Source: Acidobacteriota bacterium
GTDB lineage: Bacteria; Acidobacteriota; Terriglobia; Terriglobales; Acidobacteriaceae
Reading direction: 5' to 3'
NCBI GenBank assembly: GCA_018268855.1
Contig: JAFDVR010000017.1
Coordinates: 248,001-312,000, forward strand
DNA: 64,000 nt
Of the stretch, positions 18,167-28,792 are shown piece after piece (the first letter of the stretch is position 1; each line of letters starts with the position of its first letter). The notes under the pieces are model-generated. The model did not search any database. It had not been told where the DNA came from and worked only from the letters and a program-made list of their open reading frames with translations. A program made the position numbers and the translations under genes.

Positions 18167-19780
18167 ATGTCGAAACGATGGACAAGGCGGCACCTCCTGC
18201 AGCAGAGCGCGTTGGCCTCTGCTGCGGTAATGGGTCGCCGTGCCTTTGCCATGCAGCACATGCAGGGCATGAGCATGCCGGCGGCGCATCACGGCGTCCG
18301 TACAATGGATGCTACCAAGCTGACACCCTTCGTCGATCCATTGCCGCTGCCGGTTTTGCAGCATTCCACGGAACGGCGCTCTTCCAAAATGCATAGCGCC
18401 GTCGATGCGCCCTACTATTCCGTGCATGTCCGCGAGATTGCGTGCAAGCTGCATCGCGATCTTCCGCCATCGCGCATGTGGGGATACGGCGCGACCTCTG
18501 CTCCCGTTTTGTTTGAGGCCCGAAGCCATGAAGGTGTGCTGATCGACTGGATCAACGAACTTCCGCCGAAGCACTTTCTTCCATTGGACAAACCGATGCA
18601 TGGTCTGGAGAATGCGCCCGAAACGCGCATTGTTGCGCATATGCATGGAGCGCGTGTTCCTAGCGTGAGCGACGGCTATCCTGACGACTGGTTTGGTCCC
18701 GGCAAGAACAAGCTCGATTACTATCCTAACGGCCAGGATGCGACCGGATTGTGGGTGCACGATCATGCCATGGGTGTGAGCCGCATGAACGTCTTTGCCG
18801 GTCTGATGGGTTGGTACATTATCCGCGATGAGCAAGAAGATGCGCTTCGTCTGCCGTCCGGTAAATATGAATTGCCGCTGCTGATCTACGACCGCAGCTT
18901 CGATCCGCAGGGACAGCTCTACTATCCCAATCCGCCGGACGAAGGCGCATGGGCGCAGGAGTTTCTTGGCGACGCCATGCTGGTGAACGGCAAAGTGCAG
19001 CCGTATCATGAAGTCGAGCCGCGCAAATATCGCCTGCGCATCGCAAATACTGCAAACTCGCGTTTCTTCTCGCTAGCTTTCTCGAATGAGCAGAGCTTCC
19101 ACGTCATAGGTTCAGACCAGGGGCTACTCGCCGCACCTGTAGAGATGAAACGCATTGTGCTTGCTCCCGCGGAACGGACCGACATCGTTGTGGACTTCGG
19201 CAACGCCGCAGGCTCCCACATCATCCTGCAAAGCGACACGCTGGAGTTGATGCAGTTTCGTGTGAGCAAGCAGAGCGTCACCGACGAAAGCCGCCTGCCA
19301 ACGCAGTTACGCTCTACCCCACGCATGCCCGAGAGTGCGGCAGGGAACACGCGCCTCATTACACTGAACGAGTTCGATGGCGACAACGGCATGCCGATGG
19401 TGATGCTGCTGAACCGGAAGCATTGGATCGAACCAGTGACCGAACGCGTGAAGCTTGGCTCAACAGAGATCTGGAGCTTCGTCAATCTCACGCAGGATAC
19501 ACACCCGATCCATCTTCATCTGGTGCGGTTCCAGATTCTCGACCGGCGGCCCTTCTCGGTGGACGACTATCTGACTGATAACACACTCCGCTATACCGGA
19601 AATGGCCGTCCTCCTGCAGAACATGAACTTGGTTGGAAGGATGTTGTGCAGTGCCCGGCCGAAACTGTGACGCGCATCATCGTGCCGTTTCAGGGATACG
19701 CCGGACGCTATCTCTATCACTGCCACATTCTTGAGCACGAAGCGAACGACATGATGCGTCCGTACGACGTGCTGCCCTAG
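18167..19780 (+). CDS. Multicopper oxidase, CotA/bilirubin-oxidase-like, Tat-exported
   Basis: Laccase-type enzyme of 537 aa that oxidises phenols, bilirubin-like pigments or metal ions with reduction of oxygen to water. N-terminal twin-arginine signal (TRRHLLQQSALASAAV). All four copper-binding blocks are visible: HMHG, WVHDHAMG, HPIHLH and HCHILEHEANDM, the last supplying the type 1 copper Cys, His and axial Met. A short Met/His-rich stretch follows the signal peptide (MQHMQGMSMP) and may help copper capture. It begins one base after the phospholipase stop, so the two are probably translationally coupled. It is convergent with the cytochrome oxidase cluster, only 7 bp away. Confidence 0.92.
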   Translation: MSKRWTRRHLLQQSALASAAVMGRRAFAMQHMQGMSMPAAHHGVRTMDATKLTPFVDPLPLPVLQHSTERRSSKMHSAVDAPYYSVHVREIACKLHRDLPPSRMWGYGATSAPVLFEARSHEGVLIDWINELPPKHFLPLDKPMHGLENAPETRIVAHMHGARVPSVSDGYPDDWFGPGKNKLDYYPNGQDATGLWVHDHAMGVSRMNVFAGLMGWYIIRDEQEDALRLPSGKYELPLLIYDRSFDPQGQLYYPNPPDEGAWAQEFLGDAMLVNGKVQPYHEVEPRKYRLRIANTANSRFFSLAFSNEQSFHVIGSDQGLLAAPVEMKRIVLAPAERTDIVVDFGNAAGSHIILQSDTLELMQFRVSKQSVTDESRLPTQLRSTPRMPESAAGNTRLITLNEFDGDNGMPMVMLLNRKHWIEPVTERVKLGSTEIWSFVNLTQDTHPIHLHLVRFQILDRRPFSVDDYLTDNTLRYTGNGRPPAEHELGWKDVVQCPAETVTRIIVPFQGYAGRYLYHCHILEHEANDMMRPYDVLP

Positions 19781-19787
19781 CAGTTCC

Positions 19788-19988
19788 TTAGCGGAAGCGC
19801 CGCGCTACCAGAAACACTCCTGTAAACAACGCCACCGCGCCGCCAGCCATCATGCCGATGGCCTGACGGTAAGCCGCACGAACAGCCGCTGGTGTTTGTG
19901 CCACGCTATCTCGACACTGGCTGCACCCCTGCGCACGCGCATGCGAAGCTGCAAGTAAAAGAACTGTCAAAAAGAATAACTTCTTCAC
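19788..19988 (-). CDS. Small exported membrane-anchored CxxC protein (66 aa), last gene of the oxidase cluster
   Basis: I start at the GTG at 19988, whose GTGA overlaps the subunit III stop; upstream in-frame codons belong to subunit III. The product has a cleavable-looking signal ending ASHARAQ, then GCSQCRDSVAQTP with a Cys-x-x-Cys pair, a short helix and one transmembrane segment (MMAGGAVALFTGVFLVARR). Position and motif suggest a periplasmic thiol or copper-handling helper, or a small structural subunit of the oxidase. Similar short reading frames follow oxidase genes in related bacteria, but I know of no assigned function. Confidence 0.65.
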   Translation of the reverse strand: MKKLFFLTVLLLAASHARAQGCSQCRDSVAQTPAAVRAAYRQAIGMMAGGAVALFTGVFLVARRFR

Positions 19989-20755
19989 TGAAACCACTCG
20001 AGCAGCACGAACAGCGCAATCCAGAAGATGCCCATCGCGTGCCAGTACCACGATGTGCAATCAACCATTACCTGCCGCAACTCAACGCGACGCAGCCTTG
20101 GCGCCAGCACCAGACACGCCAGCAGCGCAACGAGGCCGAGAACGATATGTGCGGCGTGCGCTCCCGTGAGCAGATAAAAAGATTGCCTGCTCTGGCCTGC
20201 ATAGACGAGCGCATGCGGCTTGAGTTGGTTCCACGCAACCACTTGTCCAGCAAGAAAGAGCGCACCGAGCAGCCACGTCGCGATCAGCCACGGACGCGTG
20301 CGCCGCGTACTCGGCTTGCCTAGGCCGAGCCACTCTTCCAGCAGGTCTTCCTCACGAAACATCTGCCGCCGCGCCATCTCCATGGTGAAGGAGCTCAGAA
20401 GAAGCACAGCAGTGTTGAGCCAGAGAATAGGCGGAACGGCGATCGCATGCCAGTCCTGCACAATGCGGCCGTAGGCGTTGGCGTGATACGAAGAACGATT
20501 GATAAAGAAGATGCCCGCAGCGGCGATGAAAAACATCGTGTCGCCAATGAGCAGGGAAAAGAGCGAGATGCGATAACGGTGCAGCGTTTCGCGCGGTCCT
20601 AGATGGCCTTCGCTGCGCCGGTTGCGGAACTCGTCATTGTCGCCGCCGCCACCTGTGTACTTGATGTCCTCATGCGGCGGACGCCCATTGCCTCCGCCGT
20701 GCGCGGTCCGGTGTTCTGGCTTTTCAACGGATACGGTCTGGATAGAAGCCGGCAT
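19985..20755 (-). CDS. coxC: Cytochrome c oxidase subunit III
   Basis: 256-aa integral membrane subunit of a heme-copper oxidase. A polar, Gly- and His-rich N-terminal extension of about 60 residues (HGGGNGRPPHEDI) precedes five hydrophobic helices; the family motifs GDTMFFIAAAGIFF, TGAHAAHIVLGLVALL and the C-terminal DCTSWYWHAMGIFWIALFVLLE are clear (the last corresponds to the canonical YWHFVDxxWxxLF ending, here with HAMGIFWI). Subunit III stabilises the catalytic core and supports proton uptake in A-type enzymes. It lies 21 bp downstream of subunit I and overlaps the next small gene by 4 bp. Confidence 0.9.
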   Translation of the reverse strand: MPASIQTVSVEKPEHRTAHGGGNGRPPHEDIKYTGGGGDNDEFRNRRSEGHLGPRETLHRYRISLFSLLIGDTMFFIAAAGIFFINRSSYHANAYGRIVQDWHAIAVPPILWLNTAVLLLSSFTMEMARRQMFREEDLLEEWLGLGKPSTRRTRPWLIATWLLGALFLAGQVVAWNQLKPHALVYAGQSRQSFYLLTGAHAAHIVLGLVALLACLVLAPRLRRVELRQVMVDCTSWYWHAMGIFWIALFVLLEWFQ

Positions 20756-20776
20756 GAATCACTCCGCTTAATCAGC

Positions 20777-22429
20777 TTACTCCTGCTGCCACTGCGGCAG
20801 GGGTTCGCCGACATCGGAGTACAGCGATGCCGCACGATGACATACCGTTGCTTCTTTTCCAGCAGGCGCCCACTCCATTGTGGTCGCGGCCCATGGATTT
20901 TGTTCCATATCCGGTGGTCGGCGCATAGTGCGAAACAGGTTCCAGAAGAAGAACAACTGCCCGGCAGCCAGCAGAATGGCGCAGACGGTAATGTGCCGCT
21001 CCAGGGGCAACGTCCGTTCCAGAAGAGCAGCCGCAGGTCCGGGCATACCCGTCAGTTGGGCATAGTGGCGAGGCTCGCCTTCCAGGCCGGTAATGTGCAT
21101 CGGCAGAAATGTGAGGTAAGCGAAGGCCAGTGTCCACCAGAAATGCACCTTGCCCAGGCCTTCACTGAGCTTGCGCTTTGTAATTAGCGGAAACCAATAG
21201 GTTATGCCCGCGAAGATGGTGAATACCGCTGCCATTCCCATCACTAGATGGAAATGGGCGACCACAAAAAACGTGTTGTGGACGTAGGCGTCCAGCGCTG
21301 GTTGCGCGAGCAGCGGCCCGCTCAGTCCTCCCACGATAAACAACGAGAGGAACCCAAGCATCCACAACATTGGAGTTTCAAAGCGGGGTCGCGATCCCCA
21401 GAGCGTGGCAATCCAGTTCAGCACTTCAAACGTACTTGGCAATGCGATGGCGATGGTGGTGAGCTGGAACGCTGTTCCGGCAAATGGGTTCAGCCCGGCG
21501 ACAAACATGTGATGTCCCCAGACCGTTAGTCCCAACAAGCCGATGGCGAACAACATCGCCACCATCCAGCGATAGCCGGGCATCGTGCGGCGACAGAAGT
21601 TCGCAAAGATAACCGAGGCCAGCCCCATGCCAGGCAGAATCGCGATGTATACCACCGGATGCCCAAAGAACCAAAAGAGATGCAGCCATAACAGTGGAGA
21701 TCCATTACCAATTCGCTGTATTGCGATGCCGTTAATAACCTCGCCCGCAGGCACAAAGAAGCTGGTGCCCGCGTGACGGTCTGCAAGCAACATGGCCACG
21801 GCAAGCAGCAGCACGGCAAACACAATCGCCGTGAGTACTGCGGCGATCCACCATCCCCACACCGTCAAAGGCAGACGCGACCACGACATGCCTTCGCACC
21901 GGCACTTCACAATCGTAGCGATGGTGTTCGCCGCACTCATCGTTGCGGCTATGCAAAAAATCCCAATCGATATCAGCCACAAGTCCATGCCGAGTGCTTG
22001 CCCGGGGCCGGTAAGCGGCAGTGCAGAAAACGGCGGATAGCTTGACCATCCGGAGATTGGACTTCCGCCATGCACGAACGTGGAGGCAAGTAGAACGCAC
22101 AACGAAACCGCCGTCGTCCAGAATGCAGCAGCGTTGAGCCATGGCAGCGCCATGCGTGATGAGCCGATCTGCTCCGGAAGCACCAGCGAAGCGAAGCCTG
22201 CCTGCGGAATCGTGGTCAGCACAAAGAAGACCATCAGCGTCCCGTGGATTGTAACCGCCGCCAGATAATCCTCAGGCTTCATCACACCCCACATCGGCCA
22301 CACTGCCGTGGGATCGATACGATGAATGCGCATGATGAGCGACAGCAGAACGCCGCAGGTTACAGCAACTCCGCCGAGCACCAGGTAGCAGCGGCCGATG
22401 TGGCGATGGTCTGTCGAAAAGACTCTCAT
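20777..22429 (-). CDS. coxA: Cytochrome c oxidase subunit I with non-canonical proton channels
   Basis: Catalytic heme-copper oxidase subunit, 550 aa, twelve helices. Start at ATG 22429 (MRVFSTDHRHIG) within an ATGA overlap with subunit II. Metal ligands are complete: His62 and His394 (low-spin heme), His392 (high-spin heme), His257, His306 and His307 (CuB), and the cross-link Tyr261. Channel residues are not canonical. Aligned by eye to the Rhodobacter sphaeroides enzyme, Asp132 is Arg92 (GSSRMALPWLN), Glu286 is Val259 (FGHPVVY) and Lys362 is Glu335 (LPSTFEVLNW); Asn139 appears kept as Asn99. It should still reduce oxygen; how or whether it pumps protons is open. Confidence 0.92.
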   Translation of the reverse strand: MRVFSTDHRHIGRCYLVLGGVAVTCGVLLSLIMRIHRIDPTAVWPMWGVMKPEDYLAAVTIHGTLMVFFVLTTIPQAGFASLVLPEQIGSSRMALPWLNAAAFWTTAVSLCVLLASTFVHGGSPISGWSSYPPFSALPLTGPGQALGMDLWLISIGIFCIAATMSAANTIATIVKCRCEGMSWSRLPLTVWGWWIAAVLTAIVFAVLLLAVAMLLADRHAGTSFFVPAGEVINGIAIQRIGNGSPLLWLHLFWFFGHPVVYIAILPGMGLASVIFANFCRRTMPGYRWMVAMLFAIGLLGLTVWGHHMFVAGLNPFAGTAFQLTTIAIALPSTFEVLNWIATLWGSRPRFETPMLWMLGFLSLFIVGGLSGPLLAQPALDAYVHNTFFVVAHFHLVMGMAAVFTIFAGITYWFPLITKRKLSEGLGKVHFWWTLAFAYLTFLPMHITGLEGEPRHYAQLTGMPGPAAALLERTLPLERHITVCAILLAAGQLFFFWNLFRTMRRPPDMEQNPWAATTMEWAPAGKEATVCHRAASLYSDVGEPLPQWQQE

Positions 22430-23127
22430 CGTGCTGCGCTCCAGCGCTCGAACTCTTCTGGACTTACTACACGAATCGTGGCCGACATACGATAGTGCCC
22501 AAGGCCGCATACCTGCGTACACAGCACGGCAAAGCGGCCAACCTGTGTTGGAGTGAAATGGATGTGGATGGTCTGCCCGGGCACGGCGTTCTGCTTGATG
22601 CGTAGCTCCGGTGCGCTGAATCCATGAATCACATCGAGTGAACGCAGGCGGAGATCGACTTCACGATTGACCGGCAAGACCAACTCGCTGGAAACGCGAT
22701 CGTCATGCGCTGCATCGTCTCTTTGATCAAGACCTAATGGATTACCTGCGCCTGCATCCACCAATTCAGGACGCGTGATGCCAAACTTCGCATCCTCACC
22801 CGGATAACGGACGTACCAGACAAACTGCTCACCTACCACTTCCACCTGCATTGCGGAGTAATCCGCACCCGCATAACGCATCTGCGCCCACAGACGTTCT
22901 GCGCGAACGCCCATCCAGATAAAGAGACCTGCGATAACACAAAAGGGAAGTAGCTCCATCGCGATGATCGATCGACATTGTTGGCTTCGGCGGCGCAGCA
23001 ACGCTATCAGCATCACCATATGCGCGAGCACAGCCAGGCCAAACAGCAGAGTGAGCGCAAGGTGTAGCTCGCGATCCAGCGCCGGTCCGTGCGCCGCGGC
23101 GTCTGCCGGAAGCCACCAGTGGTTCAT
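22426..23127 (-). CDS. coxB: Cytochrome c oxidase subunit II (CuA-binding)
   Basis: 233-aa subunit that receives electrons at the binuclear CuA centre in the periplasm. Two N-terminal transmembrane helices (about residues 24-45 and 59-76) are followed by a cupredoxin domain. CuA ligands are intact: His in DVIHGFSAPEL and the block VLCTQVCGLGHYRM with two Cys, His and Met. The usual Glu between the two Cys is Gln here. No fused cytochrome c domain is present, so an external donor is needed; none is encoded nearby. The ATG overlaps the pdxT stop by 4 bp, and its own stop overlaps coxA by 4 bp. Confidence 0.92.
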   Translation of the reverse strand: MNHWWLPADAAAHGPALDRELHLALTLLFGLAVLAHMVMLIALLRRRSQQCRSIIAMELLPFCVIAGLFIWMGVRAERLWAQMRYAGADYSAMQVEVVGEQFVWYVRYPGEDAKFGITRPELVDAGAGNPLGLDQRDDAAHDDRVSSELVLPVNREVDLRLRSLDVIHGFSAPELRIKQNAVPGQTIHIHFTPTQVGRFAVLCTQVCGLGHYRMSATIRVVSPEEFERWSAAR

Positions 23128-23711
23128 TTTGCTGCCGCAACCATCTTCAGAAATTCTTCATGCACACGCGTATCGTCGGAGAGTTCGGGGTGAAATGTTG
23201 CTGCTAATATCTGCTTCTCGCGCACCAGAACCGGATCGCCATCGCGCGTTGCCAGTGTCTCTACATCTACGCCCATGCGCGTGATCTTTGGAGCGCGAAT
23301 GTAGACCATCTCCATCGGTCCGCCCGGCAGTGACGTCTCCGCATTAAGAATGCGCGAATCGTTTTGTCGACCATAAGCGTTGCGCTCCACAGTTACATCC
23401 AGCGCGCCGAGCGATTTTTGCGCAGGATTGCGCACGTCCTTTGCTAGAAGAATCACGCCTGCACACGTCCCGAAGACAGGCTTCTGAGCAACAAACTGCT
23501 GCAACGCCTCAAAGAAACCGCCACGCTCCAGAAACCATAGAAAGGTTGTCGACTCACCGCCAGGAATCACCAACCCATCCAGCCCGTTCAGTTCTTCGGG
23601 CTTGCGCACGAGAACAGGATGCGCGCCGAGTGATGCCAGGCGCTGCGCGTGTGCATCAAATGCGCCTTGCAGCGCAAGCACGCCAATCTTCAGAGGAGAT
23701 GCGTTCGCCAT
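23124..23711 (-). CDS. pdxT: Pyridoxal 5'-phosphate synthase glutaminase subunit
   Basis: 195-aa glutaminase that supplies ammonia to PdxS for vitamin B6 (PLP) synthesis. Motifs: KIGVLALQGAFDAH at the N-terminus, the IPGGEST loop, the nucleophile Cys in FGTCAGVILLAKDV, and the C-terminal ATFHPELSDDTRVHEEFL with the catalytic His and Glu. Full family length. pdxS lies just upstream on the same strand but a terminator-like hairpin separates them, and pdxT is instead fused by a 4-bp ATGA overlap to coxB. It therefore heads the oxidase transcript. Confidence 0.95.
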   Translation of the reverse strand: MANASPLKIGVLALQGAFDAHAQRLASLGAHPVLVRKPEELNGLDGLVIPGGESTTFLWFLERGGFFEALQQFVAQKPVFGTCAGVILLAKDVRNPAQKSLGALDVTVERNAYGRQNDSRILNAETSLPGGPMEMVYIRAPKITRMGVDVETLATRDGDPVLVREKQILAATFHPELSDDTRVHEEFLKMVAAAK

Positions 23712-23735
23712 ACATCACCATTCTACGTTCCATAG

Positions 23736-23764
23736 AAAAAGCCGCCGAATCCGGCGGCTTTCTT
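23736..23764 (-). terminator. Rho-independent terminator downstream of pdxS
   Basis: GC-rich stem GCCGCCG/CGGCGGC (23741-23747 and 23752-23758) with a 4-nt loop, followed on the minus strand by a run of five U residues (23736-23740). It lies 18-46 bases past the pdxS stop and 25 bases before the pdxT start. It also has a T-rich stretch on the plus side. It should end much of the pdxS transcription and separate it from the pdxT-cox unit. Confidence 0.8.
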
Positions 23765-23781
23765 ATAAAATTGCTTTTGAA

Positions 23782-24777
23782 TTACCAGCCGCGATTCTGC
23801 ATTCTGTCGCGCTCTTCAATTGCAGCTGCAGCAAGACCCTTCATGCTGCCCAGCACGGCTTCACTGGCTTCGGCAATAATCTTGGGATCGTTGTAATGCA
23901 CGGTCGCAATCACTATCGCCTTTGCGCGGGATACGGCCTCATCGTACTCATCGGGTGCGCAGTGCTTGCCTACTTCCGCAGAGGTGCAGAGGCCAACTTC
24001 CGCATCCTCTTTGGTGTACGACTTCACGTTCAGCGGAGTCGCGCCGTCCTTCATAAAGATGCCCGAGCCGACGAACACCGTCTCTGCTCCAAGCTGCATC
24101 ATCAGCGCCGCATCCGCAGGCGTGGCAATGCCGCCGGCTGAGAAGTTCGGTACCGGAAGTTTGCCTGTCTTCGCCACCATCTGCACCAACTCATAAGGTG
24201 CGCCATGCACCTTCGCTGCGTTGTAAAGCTCCTGGTCCGATAGAACGGTCAGCGCCTTGATCTCCTGCGTGATCTGCCGCATGTGCTGCACGGCATGGAC
24301 AACATCGCCCGTGCCGGGTTCGCCCTTGGTGCGAATCATCGCTGCGCCTTCCGCAATGCGGCGCAGTGCTTCGCCCAGATTCTTCGCGCCGCACACAAAG
24401 GGGGTGGTGAACTGGTGCTTGTCGATGTGGAAGACCTCATCGGCAGGCGTCAGGACTTCGCTCTCATCGATAAAGTCGACCCCAAGCTCCTGAAGTACCT
24501 GTGCCTCGGCAAAGTGGCCGATGCGCGCCTTCGCCATTACGGGGATGGAGACCGTCGCCATGATCTCCTTAATCAGCTTCGGATTGGCCATGCGCGCCAC
24601 GCCACCCTCGGCGCGGATCATCGCAGGCACGCGCTCCAATGCCATTACGGAGACAGCGCCGGCCTCTTCTGCGATACGCGCCTGCTCGACGTTCATCACG
24701 TCCATAATGACGCCGCCCTTCAGCATCTCTGCCAGGCCGGTCTTAATACGTAGGTTATTGCCAGTCGTCGCTGCCAT
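23782..24777 (-). CDS. pdxS: Pyridoxal 5'-phosphate synthase, synthase subunit
   Basis: Makes PLP from ribose 5-phosphate, glyceraldehyde 3-phosphate and ammonia delivered by PdxT. Start at ATG 24777 after a GAGGAG site; a GTG at 24789 is less likely. About 331 aa against about 294 in Bacillus. Family blocks: [84 protein letters not shown], and the C-terminal RDRMQNRGW. The extra length is an insert of about 40 residues after GSGIFMKDG (about 23922-24050), including [10 protein letters not shown], before the last helix. Confidence 0.95.
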   Translation of the reverse strand: MAATTGNNLRIKTGLAEMLKGGVIMDVMNVEQARIAEEAGAVSVMALERVPAMIRAEGGVARMANPKLIKEIMATVSIPVMAKARIGHFAEAQVLQELGVDFIDESEVLTPADEVFHIDKHQFTTPFVCGAKNLGEALRRIAEGAAMIRTKGEPGTGDVVHAVQHMRQITQEIKALTVLSDQELYNAAKVHGAPYELVQMVAKTGKLPVPNFSAGGIATPADAALMMQLGAETVFVGSGIFMKDGATPLNVKSYTKEDAEVGLCTSAEVGKHCAPDEYDEAVSRAKAIVIATVHYNDPKIIAEASEAVLGSMKGLAAAAIEERDRMQNRGW

Positions 24778-24849
24778 CGCTCTCCTCACTGTCTGCGGGA
24801 CTCGGAAAGTGCCGAGAGGTCTAGTTTATCGCGGTTCGGCTTCGGTCCG

Positions 24850-27183
<2,334 letters not shown>

Positions 27184-27301
27184 AAGCTAGACACTTTATC
27201 TTCGCACGTTCTTCGCCTGCGCTTATCTGCGGATTTCCTCACAGGCACCGAAGCAGATACTCTGCTGCCGTCGCACAACTAGCAATCCAAACGGAGTGAA
27301 G

Positions 27302-28792
27302 ATGAACAGGCGTGAATTTCTCGCAAACGGGAGCATGGCCGCCGCTGTGGCAAAACTGCCGCGCACCACCGCAAAGAGGCCGAACGTACTTTACATTCTT
27401 TGTGATGAGTGGCGCGCGCAATCGCTCGGCTATGCAGGCGATCCGAATGTAAAGACGCCCGCCATTGATGCTCTCGCCGCACAGAGCGTCAACGTGTCGC
27501 AGATGATCTCCGGCCTGCCCGTTTGCTGCCCCTATCGCGCAACTCTGATGACCGGCCAGTATCCACTCACGCACGGCGTATTTATCAACGATGTTCCGCT
27601 GGAACCCAAAGACACCACGCTGGGCGAAGCCTTCCAGCATGCCGGATACAAGACCGGCTACATCGGCAAGTGGCACCTCTACGGCTCACCCGATGGACAC
27701 TATGGCCGCCGCGAGAGCTACATCCCTCCCGACAAGCGTTTCGGCTTTGAATACTGGAAAGCCTGCGAATGTACGCACGATTACAACAAGTCGATCTATT
27801 ACGAGGGCAACGATCCAACGCCAAAGATCTGGCCGGGCTACGACGCCATCGCGCAGACCGATGACGCCTGCAACTTCCTCGCCGATCATGCAAAGCAGAA
27901 AGATCCATTCTTCCTCGTACTCTCCTTCGGCCCGCCACACTTTCCTCTACATACAGCGCCTGCGGACGACCAGGCGATGTGGAAGGGGCACAATATCGTT
28001 CTGCGTCCCAATGTTCCGAAAGAACTTGCCGAGCAGGCGAAGAACGACCTGCGCGGCTACTATGCGCACATGACTGCACTTGATGAGTGCGTGAAAAAGC
28101 TGATGGAGATGCTCGATAAGCAGGGGCTCGCCGACGACACCATCGTCATCTTCACTGCCGATCACGGCGATATGATGCGTTCACAGGGGCTCACCACAAA
28201 GCAGTTCCCGTGGGAAGAATCTTTGCGCGTGCCATTCCTCATCCGTTCGCCAAAACAACTCGGAAGAAACGGGCGTGAGAACAAGCTGTTGATGAGTGCG
28301 GTGGACATCATGCCAACGCTGCTCGGCATGTGCAGCATCCCCGTGCCAAAAACAGTGCAGGGGACCGACTACTCGCGGGTTCTCCGCAATCAATCACACG
28401 GCCCGCTGCCCACGTCCGCATTTCTCAACCTGCCCGCATCGTTCTCCATGTCGCGGAGATACGGCATTGCTGCTTATCGAGGCGTCCGCACTGCGCGTTA
28501 TACCTACGTGCGTTCCGAGTACGGTCCGTGGCTGCTCTACGATAACGAACGCGACCCGTACCAGATGCACAATCTGATTGGAAAGCCGGAAGCCGCGGCC
28601 ACACAGAAGCAGCTTGAAACAGAGTTGCAAAGCTGGCTCCATCGTCTCAACGACGAGTTCCTGCCGGGACGCGAGTATCTCGAACGCGCGCACCTGCTGC
28701 ACTACGGCGAAGCACAGGAGAAGATCGGTCACGTAAAAAGCCCGTGGGGCGATTGGGAATCTACGCTTCCGCAGACTCCTTTGGCGTCATAA
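27302..28792 (+). CDS. Sulfatase (formylglycine-dependent arylsulfatase family)
   Basis: Hydrolase of sulfate esters, about 496 aa. Start at ATG 27302 with GGAG 5 nt upstream (27293-27296). The Cys-type activation motif C-x-P-x-R is present as CCPYRATLMTG, where the first Cys would be converted to formylglycine by an activating enzyme not seen in this window. Other family blocks: NVLYILCDEWRAQSLG (metal site), GYIGKWHLYG, PFFLVLSFGPPHFP, IVIFTADHGDMM. The N-terminus MNRREFLANGSMAAAVAK looks like a short twin-arginine leader. It is convergent with the aldehyde oxidoreductase operon with a 32-bp overlap. The sulfated substrate is unknown. Confidence 0.9.
   Translation: MNRREFLANGSMAAAVAKLPRTTAKRPNVLYILCDEWRAQSLGYAGDPNVKTPAIDALAAQSVNVSQMISGLPVCCPYRATLMTGQYPLTHGVFINDVPLEPKDTTLGEAFQHAGYKTGYIGKWHLYGSPDGHYGRRESYIPPDKRFGFEYWKACECTHDYNKSIYYEGNDPTPKIWPGYDAIAQTDDACNFLADHAKQKDPFFLVLSFGPPHFPLHTAPADDQAMWKGHNIVLRPNVPKELAEQAKNDLRGYYAHMTALDECVKKLMEMLDKQGLADDTIVIFTADHGDMMRSQGLTTKQFPWEESLRVPFLIRSPKQLGRNGRENKLLMSAVDIMPTLLGMCSIPVPKTVQGTDYSRVLRNQSHGPLPTSAFLNLPASFSMSRRYGIAAYRGVRTARYTYVRSEYGPWLLYDNERDPYQMHNLIGKPEAAATQKQLETELQSWLHRLNDEFLPGREYLERAHLLHYGEAQEKIGHVKSPWGDWESTLPQTPLAS

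Noticed and set aside
18122..19009. 295-aa minus-strand open frame
   Set aside because: Lies opposite the multicopper oxidase gene, whose copper motifs prove the plus-strand frame; no recognisable features.
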